DNA from: Aeromonadales bacterium
GTDB taxonomy: Bacteria > Pseudomonadota > Gammaproteobacteria > Enterobacterales > Succinivibrionaceae
Length of the DNA: 46,050 nt
Direction: 5' to 3'
Assembly (NCBI GenBank): GCA_012519775.1
Contig: JAAYPN010000084.1
Coordinates: forward strand, 1-46,050
A model generated the notes under the pieces. It searched no databases. It saw only the letters and a program-made list of their open reading frames with translations, and had not been told where the DNA came from. The first letter of the stretch is position 1. Each line of letters opens with the position of its first letter. The translations under genes were made by a program, and so were the position numbers. Shown one piece after another: positions 38,672 through 46,050 of this stretch.

Positions 38672-41600
38672 ATGCCAAAGCGTACAGACATTAAAAAAAT
38701 ATTGATTCTAGGTGCAGGTCCTATTGTTATTGGTCAGGCATGTGAGTTTGACTACTCTGGTACCCAGGCTTGTAGAGCTCTTCGTGAAGAAGGCTACGAG
38801 GTAATCCTAGTTAACTCAAACCCTGCAACCATCATGACTGATCCTGATGTTGCAGATGTAACCTACATTGAGCCAATCCACTGGAAGGTTGTAGAAAACA
38901 TCATCGCTAAAGAGCGTCCTGATGTAGTACTTCCAACCATGGGTGGTCAGACCGCTTTAAACTGCGCACTTGATTTAGAGAAACACGGAGTACTAGCTAA
39001 GTACAACGTTGAAATGATCGGTGCTAAAGCAGATGCAATTGACAAAGCAGAAAATCGTGAACGCTTTGACAAGGCAATGAAGAAGATTGGTCTTGAGTGT
39101 CCACGTTCAGGCATTGCACACAGCATGGACGAAGCATGGGAAGTTCAAAAACAGGTTGGTTTCCCATGTATTATCAGACCATCATTCACAATGGGTGGTA
39201 CCGGTGGTGGTATTGCTTATAACCCAGAAGAGTTTACCGAGATCTGTAACAAGGGCTTAGAGTTATCTCCAACCCACGAGTTACTTATCGATGAGTCTTT
39301 AATCGGCTGGAAAGAGTACGAGATGGAGGTTGTTCGCGACCATGCTGACAACTGCATTATCGTATGTTCAATCGAAAACCTTGATCCTATGGGTATTCAC
39401 ACTGGTGACTCAATCACTGTAGCTCCAGCACAGACCCTAACCGATAAAGAATACCAGATCATGCGTGATGCTGCTATGGCAGTTCTACGTGAGATTGGTG
39501 TTGAGACAGGTGGTTCTAACGTACAGTTTGGTATCAACCCAGATAACGGCCGTATGGTTATTATCGAGATGAACCCACGTGTATCACGTTCATCAGCTCT
39601 TGCTTCAAAGGCAACTGGTTTCCCTATCGCTAAGATTGCAGCTAAGCTTGCTGTAGGTTATACCTTAGACGAGTTAGGCAACGATATTACAGGCGACAAG
39701 ACTCCAGCTTCATTCGAGCCAAGTCTTGACTACGTTGTAACCAAGATCCCACGCTTCAACTTTGAGAAGTTCCCTAATTCAAACAACAGACTAACCACTC
39801 AGATGAAGTCTGTAGGTGAAGTTATGGCTATCGGTCGCACCTTCGAAGAGTCATTACAGAAAGCTCTACGCGGTCTTGAGACCGGCAAGCTAGGCTTTGA
39901 CCCACGTGTTGACAAGGAGCACCCTGAGGCTCGCAAGAAGTTATTACACGAGCTAGAAAATGCCGGCGCACACAGAATCTGGTACTTAGGTGATGCATTC
40001 CGTCTTGGCATGACTGTAGAAGAAGTATTCAGCTACACCAAAATTGATCCATGGTTCCTGTTCCAGATTAAGGAAATCATTGATATCGAACAGTCACTAT
40101 CAGACAGAACCTTAAAGTCAATCGATGCTGATGAAATGCGCGACTTGAAGTCACGAGGCTTCTCAGATGCACGTCTTGCTTCTCTTCTAAAGACTACAGA
40201 AGATGAGGTACGTGCTCGTCGCTGGTTATTCGAGGTTTACCCTACCTACAAGCGTGTTGATACCTGTGCAGCTGAGTTTGCTACATCAACAGCTTATATG
40301 TACTCAACCTACGAGCAGGAGTGCGAGGCACGTCCTACCGATAAGAAGAAGGTTATCGTTCTAGGTGGCGGACCTAACAGAATCGGTCAGGGTATCGAAT
40401 TCGATTACTGCTGCGTACATGCATCTATGGCATTACGTGAAGACGGTTACGAGTCAATCATGGTTAACTGCAACCCTGAGACTGTATCAACCGACTATGA
40501 TATTTCAGACAGACTATACTTTGAGCCTGTTACTCTTGAAGATGTTCTTGAAATTGCAAGAATCGAGAAGCCAGTTGGCGTTATCGTTCAGTTTGGTGGT
40601 CAGACCCCATTAAAACTTGCAAAGAAACTTGAGCAGGAAGGTGTACCTATCATCGGTACCTCACCTGGTGACATCGACAGAGCAGAAGATCGTAAGCTAT
40701 TCCAGGAAGTTGTTAACAAGTTACAGCTTCTACAACCTAAGAACGGTACTGCTACATCTCTAAGCCAGGCTGTAAGCGTAGCTGAAGAGATTGGTTACCC
40801 TCTAGTTGTTCGTCCATCATATGTTTTAGGTGGTCGTGCAATGGAAGTTGTTTACGGTGAAGAAGATTTAAGACATTACTTTGCTGAAGCTGTTAAGGTT
40901 TCAAACAAGTCTCCAGTTCTTTTAGATAAGTTCCTAGATCATGCAACCGAAATCGACGTTGACGCTGTTGCAGACGGTAAAGACGTTGTTATCGGCGGCA
41001 TCATGGAGCACATCGAAGAGTGTGGTGTTCACTCAGGTGACGCAAGCTGTGTATTACCTCCATACCACTTAACTAAAGACATGATTGAGCGCTTAACCAA
41101 GATCTCTAAGGAACTGGCTTTAGCACTTAACGTTAAGGGCTTAATGAACATTCAGCTTGCTATCCGTGAGGATAAGATTTACCTAATCGAGGTAAACCCA
41201 CGTGCTGCACGTACAATTCCATTCGTATCTAAGGCAACAGGTCTTGCACTAGCTAAGATCGCTGCAAGAGTTATGACTGGCAAGACCTTAGCTGAGCAGG
41301 GTATTACCAACGAGGTAATTCCTCCATACTACTCTGTTAAGGAAGTAGTTCTACCATTTGCTAAGTTCCCAGGTTCTGATCCTCTATTAGGACCAGAAAT
41401 GAGATCAACTGGTGAGACCATGGGTACTGCAACCACCTTCCCAGAGGCTTATGCAAAAGCTCTGTTAGCAGCTAAGTCTCCAATTCAGAGAGAAGGAACA
41501 ATTCTTCTATCAATCAAGAAGTCAGATCAGGACAGATTACCAAGACTAGGTAAGCTACTTGCTGATGCAGGCTTCAAGTTAGAAGGAACTAGAGGCACCT

Positions 41601-41902
41601 GCAATGTTCTTAAGGCAGCAGGTCTTGAGTGTGTACAGGTTAATAAGGTTTATGAAGGTCGTCCAAACCTATTAGACTTTATTAAGTCAGGCAGATACAG
41701 CTGGGTAATCAACACCACTGAAGGTCGTCAGTCTGTTGAGGATTCACGTTCACTACGTCGCAGCTGCTTACGCTACAACATTGCATACACTACAACCTTA
41801 AATGCAGCCTTTGCATCAATTGAAGCATTCGATGCTGATGAGTACGCTTCAGTGCACTCATTACAGGAACTTCATAAGATGGTTGAAGAAGCTAACAAAT
41901 AA
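38672..41902 (+). CDS. carB: Carbamoyl-phosphate synthase large subunit
   Basis: [44 protein letters not shown]; two ATP-grasp halves. Confidence 0.98.
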   Translation: MPKRTDIKKILILGAGPIVIGQACEFDYSGTQACRALREEGYEVILVNSNPATIMTDPDVADVTYIEPIHWKVVENIIAKERPDVVLPTMGGQTALNCALDLEKHGVLAKYNVEMIGAKADAIDKAENRERFDKAMKKIGLECPRSGIAHSMDEAWEVQKQVGFPCIIRPSFTMGGTGGGIAYNPEEFTEICNKGLELSPTHELLIDESLIGWKEYEMEVVRDHADNCIIVCSIENLDPMGIHTGDSITVAPAQTLTDKEYQIMRDAAMAVLREIGVETGGSNVQFGINPDNGRMVIIEMNPRVSRSSALASKATGFPIAKIAAKLAVGYTLDELGNDITGDKTPASFEPSLDYVVTKIPRFNFEKFPNSNNRLTTQMKSVGEVMAIGRTFEESLQKALRGLETGKLGFDPRVDKEHPEARKKLLHELENAGAHRIWYLGDAFRLGMTVEEVFSYTKIDPWFLFQIKEIIDIEQSLSDRTLKSIDADEMRDLKSRGFSDARLASLLKTTEDEVRARRWLFEVYPTYKRVDTCAAEFATSTAYMYSTYEQECEARPTDKKKVIVLGGGPNRIGQGIEFDYCCVHASMALREDGYESIMVNCNPETVSTDYDISDRLYFEPVTLEDVLEIARIEKPVGVIVQFGGQTPLKLAKKLEQEGVPIIGTSPGDIDRAEDRKLFQEVVNKLQLLQPKNGTATSLSQAVSVAEEIGYPLVVRPSYVLGGRAMEVVYGEEDLRHYFAEAVKVSNKSPVLLDKFLDHATEIDVDAVADGKDVVIGGIMEHIEECGVHSGDASCVLPPYHLTKDMIERLTKISKELALALNVKGLMNIQLAIREDKIYLIEVNPRAARTIPFVSKATGLALAKIAARVMTGKTLAEQGITNEVIPPYYSVKEVVLPFAKFPGSDPLLGPEMRSTGETMGTATTFPEAYAKALLAAKSPIQREGTILLSIKKSDQDRLPRLGKLLADAGFKLEGTRGTCNVLKAAGLECVQVNKVYEGRPNLLDFIKSGRYSWVINTTEGRQSVEDSRSLRRSCLRYNIAYTTTLNAAFASIEAFDADEYASVHSLQELHKMVEEANK

Positions 41903-41923
41903 TCAGTATTTGAAAGCTTAAGC

Positions 41924-41953
41924 AAAAATCGCTCCTTCCGGGGCGATTTTTTT
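41924..41953 (+). terminator. Rho-independent terminator after carB
   Basis: aaaatcgctcc-ttcc-ggggcgatttttttt. Confidence 0.8.
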
Positions 41954-42143
41954 ATCTGTACATTTCAAAAAATGCACATTTTTACATCAAATTTTCTAAT
42001 TTATTGAACAGTTTTCTCTCAATTAAATGATTTTGTGAGCATTTTTGCATAAAAACTCACGAACTTATTTTGTAATCTAGAAAGTGAAACCTATACTTTA
42101 GATAAACAGAAGAAATTAGGCTTTGATTTCTAGGGAGTTGAAA

Positions 42144-42650
42144 ATGATAAAAATTAGAAAAGCAGATTATAGTGATATTGAAACTATTAAAGATCTTGCA
42201 TTAAGTCTAATACCTAACTCTTTTAAGGGAGTATTAAATACTTCCCAGATTGATTACATGTTAGATACCTTTTACTCACAACAGGCACTGCAGGATGCAC
42301 TAGATGCTGGTAAAGAATACTTCATTGCAAACTACGATGGTGTGGATGTGGGTGTTGTATCTGTGATAAAGCACGGCCCTGACTTATATCTAATGCAGAA
42401 GATCTATGTTGAGCCAAAGGTACAGGGTAAAGGCGTGGGAACTGCATTATTCAATCAGCTAATTGATTATGTAGCTAAAATTCAAGATGGTCCATGCACC
42501 ATTGAGCTTTTAATCAACAAACACAATCCTGGACTTGCCTTCTACACCAAGCGCGGTATGGTAAAGGTAAGAGATACTGGTCTTGATATGGGAGACTTCT
42601 TTATCAATGAAGAGGTTTACTCACTTGACGTAAACAGATTATCTAACTGA
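42144..42650 (+). CDS. GNAT-family N-acetyltransferase
   Basis: KIRKADYSDIETIKDLALSL; IYVEPKVQGKGVGTALFNQLIDYV; NPGLAFYTKRGM. Start at MIKIRK preferred (AGGGAG upstream). Confidence 0.88.
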   Translation: MIKIRKADYSDIETIKDLALSLIPNSFKGVLNTSQIDYMLDTFYSQQALQDALDAGKEYFIANYDGVDVGVVSVIKHGPDLYLMQKIYVEPKVQGKGVGTALFNQLIDYVAKIQDGPCTIELLINKHNPGLAFYTKRGMVKVRDTGLDMGDFFINEEVYSLDVNRLSN

Positions 42651-42674
42651 TAACTATATGATCAGTACTAAATA

Positions 42675-42706
42675 GAACATGAGTTTTTGCTCATGTTCTT
42701 TTATTT
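42675..42706 (+). terminator. Rho-independent terminator
   Basis: gaacatgag-tttttg-ctcatgttc followed by ttttatttt. Confidence 0.8.
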
Positions 42707-43169
42707 TGCAGTTTTGATGCAGAAAAACTCTTCTCTCCTGCCTAAAAAGTTATCGCCACAATTTTTTTTTGCCCTAAAAAATAACTATCCAAAGATCACT
42801 TTTACGTAACAATGAGCTACTTTATGTAAAAAGTCAGCTCCAAAAGAGTGCAATACATCTTTTTGCATTATTTCAAACTAATTGTAATTTACTTTAATTT
42901 ATCAATACGTTATTTCATCAAAAAGTAGTATTTTAAACAAATAAAAATTCATAAATTACTCAGTAAGAGTCTTAAATATCACTATCTCTTTGATTTGTAG
43001 GATTTTAATAGTCATCGCACCAAATAAAAACATATAGTAAAATAATATGTGATGTTTTAGTGCTACAAAAAATTTTCTTTGACTTAATGCGCTATAACCA
43101 CGACAATTTACTCAGTTAATAAAACTCGGGTACGAAGTACTCATTCATTTGAAAATTAGGAGCACCTAA

Positions 43170-44579
43170 ATGGATTTCACTTCAGTAAGTAAGCTCATCA
43201 AAGATAACGATGTTGTTTTTGCTGACTTAAGATTTACAGATACTAAGGGTAAAGAGCAGCACATTACTCTACCTATTTCTTGCATCGATGAGAAATTCTT
43301 CGAGCAGGGTACGATGTTCGATGGTTCTTCAATTGCTGGCTGGCGTGGTATTGATAAGTCAGATATGATTTTAATGCCTGATATCGACACTGTTCAGTTA
43401 GACCCATTCTACGCTGACCCAACCATCATCGTTCGTTGCGATATTTTAGAGCCTGTAACTCTAACCGGTTACGACCGCGACCCACGTTCAGTTGCAAAGC
43501 GTGCTGAAGAGTACTTAAAGTCAACCGGTATCGGTGATACTTCATTCTTCGGTCCTGAGCCAGAGTTCTTCTTATTCGACGACGTTCGCTTCAAGTCAGA
43601 TATTTCAGGTTCATTCGTAGCTATCGACGATATCGAAGCTGCTTGGAACTCAGCAACTGAGTACGAGGGCGGTAACAAGGGCCATCGTCCAGCAGTTAAG
43701 GGCGGTTACTTCCCAGTTCCTCCAGTAGATTCTTCACAGGATATCCGTTCTGCAATGTGTAAAGTAATGCAGGATATGGGTCTTGTAATCGAAGCTCACC
43801 ACCACGAAGTTGCAACTGCAGGTCAGAATGAGATTGCTACCGAGTTCAACTCTCTAACTAAGAAAGCTGACGAAATACAGATTTACAAGTATGTTGTTCA
43901 GAATGTAGCTAACCAGTACGGTAAGACAGCTACCTTCATGCCAAAGCCAATCTACGGAGACAACGGTTCAGGTATGCACTGCCACCAGTCAATCGGTAAA
44001 GACGGCAAGAACATCTTCGCAGGTAACCTATACGGCGGTCTATCACAGGAAGCTCTATGGTACATCGGTGGTATCATCAAGCACGCTAAGTCATTAAATG
44101 CTTTCACCAACCCATCAACTAACTCATACAAGAGACTAGTTCCTGGCTTTGAGGCTCCTCTAATGCTAGCTTACTCAGCTGCTAACCGTTCAGCTTCAAT
44201 CCGTATTCCATACGCTTTAAATCCTAAGACTGCACACATTGAGGTTCGCTTCCCAGATTGTACAGCTAACCCATACTTAGCATTCGCTGCAATGTTAATG
44301 GCAGGTCTAGATGGTATCTTAAACAAGATTGACCCAGGTGATGCAATGGATAAGAACCTATACGATCTACCTCCAGAGGAAGCTGCAAACATTCCACAGG
44401 TTTGTGGTTCATTAGATGAGGCTCTAAAGGCTTTAGCTGCTGACCATGATTACCTAAATGCAGGCGGCGTATTCTCAGAGGATATGATTAACGCTTACAT
44501 CGAACTAAAGGCAGCTGAAGATACAAGAGTACGTTCTACTCCACATCCAGCTGAGTTCGAACTTTACTATAGCTTATAA
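43170..44579 (+). CDS. glnA: Glutamine synthetase type I
   Basis: [44 protein letters not shown]; adenylylation-site context [11 protein letters not shown]. Confidence 0.98.
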   Translation: MDFTSVSKLIKDNDVVFADLRFTDTKGKEQHITLPISCIDEKFFEQGTMFDGSSIAGWRGIDKSDMILMPDIDTVQLDPFYADPTIIVRCDILEPVTLTGYDRDPRSVAKRAEEYLKSTGIGDTSFFGPEPEFFLFDDVRFKSDISGSFVAIDDIEAAWNSATEYEGGNKGHRPAVKGGYFPVPPVDSSQDIRSAMCKVMQDMGLVIEAHHHEVATAGQNEIATEFNSLTKKADEIQIYKYVVQNVANQYGKTATFMPKPIYGDNGSGMHCHQSIGKDGKNIFAGNLYGGLSQEALWYIGGIIKHAKSLNAFTNPSTNSYKRLVPGFEAPLMLAYSAANRSASIRIPYALNPKTAHIEVRFPDCTANPYLAFAAMLMAGLDGILNKIDPGDAMDKNLYDLPPEEAANIPQVCGSLDEALKALAADHDYLNAGGVFSEDMINAYIELKAAEDTRVRSTPHPAEFELYYSL

Positions 44580-44626
44580 TAATATATTAAGGTAAAAACC
44601 ATATAAAACAATGGTTTAATTATCAC

Positions 44627-44651
44627 AAGGGCCCTATTTAGGGCCCTTTTT
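44627..44651 (+). terminator. Rho-independent terminator after glnA
   Basis: aagggccct-atttagggccctttttg hairpin. Confidence 0.8.
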
Positions 44652-44682
44652 GTATCTATACCACTTGAAAAGGTGAATATAA

Positions 44683-45826
44683 ATGACTAATTCTGGCTTA
44701 TACAGAAGTGAGTCTGAACATGACGCATTCGGCGTTGGTTTCATCGCTCACATCAAAGGTCACAAAAGCCACAGCATCGTAAATCAAGGTCTTGAGGTAT
44801 TAAAGAACTTAACTCACCGTGGCGCTGTAGGAGCCGATCCATTACATGGTGACGGTGCAGGTATTCTAATTCAGATCCAAAATCAGATCTTCCGTGACGA
44901 CATGATGAATCAGGGTGTAAAACTTCCACCAGAGGTGAATATGGTGTTGGTATGGTTTTCCTACCTCGTGAGGAAGCTTCAAGACACGCCTGTCATGAAG
45001 AGATCAAAAGAGCTATTGCTGCAGAAGGACAAATCATCCTAGGATGGCGTGATGTTCCTCTAAATGAGAACATCCCAATGTCTCCTGTTGTTCATGAAAA
45101 AGAGCCAGTTATCAGAAAGATTTTCGTTGATCATTCACCTGATGTGCTAGTTACAGATGCTTTAGAAAGAAAGCTATATATCATTAGAAAGACCTGCTCT
45201 ATTGCAACTTCTAATCTAAAACTAAAACACTGTAAAGAATTCTATATCTCATCCTTCTCTGCACGTACTATCTTTTATAAAGGTCAGTTACTTGCAAACC
45301 AGGTTGGCGAATATTTCAAAGATCTTAAAGATTCACTTTGCGTTAGTGCCATCGCTCTAATCCACCAGCGTATTTCAACAAATACATTCCCTCTGTGGTC
45401 ACTTGCCCACCCATTCAGAATGATTGCCCACAACGGTGAAATCAACACCCTACGCGGTAACTTCAACTGGATTAAGGCACGTGAGAAGAAGATTTCTTCA
45501 CCTGTATTCAGTAAAGATCTTGAAACCTATGGCCTTTAATTTTCTAGTGCCAGTCAGACTCTGCATCTTTTGATAACGAATTTGAGTTATTAACCATGTC
45601 AGGTTACTCACCCCCATCAAGCGCTCTTATTAAAGAGTTTGGCTTAGAAACAGGTAAGCTTGGCAACATCAAAGCTGATATTACAGGACCTAACGCTTAC
45701 CAGACATCTAATGCAAAGGTATTTGCAGCAGGTGACGGTAGAAAAGGTCAGTTTCTTGTAGTGTAGTCGATTGCTGAAGGCCGTCAGTGTACCGAGAGCG
45801 TAAATAACTTCCTGATGGGAGAATAA
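44683..45826 (+). pseudogene. gltB-gltD (glutamate synthase) remnant: gltB N-terminal part fused to gltD C-terminal end
   Basis: GltB start GLYRSESEHDAFGVGF (Cys to Phe); frameshift at ~44934 (PPE|GEYGVGMVFLPREE); glutaminase continues to INTLRGNFNW; second shift ~45535-45550 before SDSASFDNEFELLTMSGYS; then GltD-like [62 protein letters not shown] with TAG at 45764-45766. Confidence 0.88.
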
Positions 45827-45856
45827 TTTACCTAAAAAATTTGCCTGTTAGTAGTT

Positions 45857-45887
45857 GCCTTCTGCATCCCTTGCAGAAGGCCTTTTT
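45857..45887 (+). terminator. Rho-independent terminator after gltBD remnant
   Basis: gccttctgca-tccct-tgcagaaggc followed by cttttt. Confidence 0.8.
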
Positions 45888-46050
45888 ACAAAATCCCTTC
45901 ACATAATTTAACTTTTCTTTAGTTTATTAAGTATTATTTAACTGCACTGAAAAATTTAGTGCAAAATCAAAATTCAACATCTCATTTCCAAATTCTAAAA
46001 TTCCAGTTAACTATTTGATTTTATTTTATTTTACTAAAGGTTAATATATA

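Noticed and set aside
42707-43169. Possible sigma54/NtrC promoter in the long glnA leader
   Set aside because: Only weak dyads (TGCAATACATCTTTTTGCA, GCACC...GTGC) and no convincing TGGCAC-N5-TTGC element.

Overview
This is an AT-rich gammaproteobacterial chromosome segment. Gene content and order suggest a Succinivibrionaceae-like gut or rumen organism; that placement is inference. Most of it is housekeeping: a FliK-like/FlhB-C-like pair, mrcB, dksA-gluQ, pcnB-folK-pth-ychF, two UspE-like genes, modF, frsA-proB-proA, murJ, bioF-bioG-bioC, pepD, a lonH-like gene, tamA-tamB, carAB, a GNAT gene and glnA. No CRISPR array, rRNA, tRNA or transposase was recognised. Observations that stand out: (1) a ~1.3-kb intergenic region between frsA and murJ packed with DnaA-box-like repeats (TTTCCCACAG / TTTTCCACA), a candidate oriC or DnaA-titration locus; (2) an intact 686-aa MalZ-like GH13 protein with substitutions in all four conserved catalytic regions (probable pseudoenzyme); (3) a gltB-gltD remnant, internally deleted and multiply mutated, directly behind an intact glnA; (4) a TamA with a lipobox; (5) a perfect rrn-type boxA in the carAB leader; (6) two further pseudogenes (methyltransferase, AEC transporter) with reconstructable lesions; (7) a small secreted His-rich protein of unknown function.
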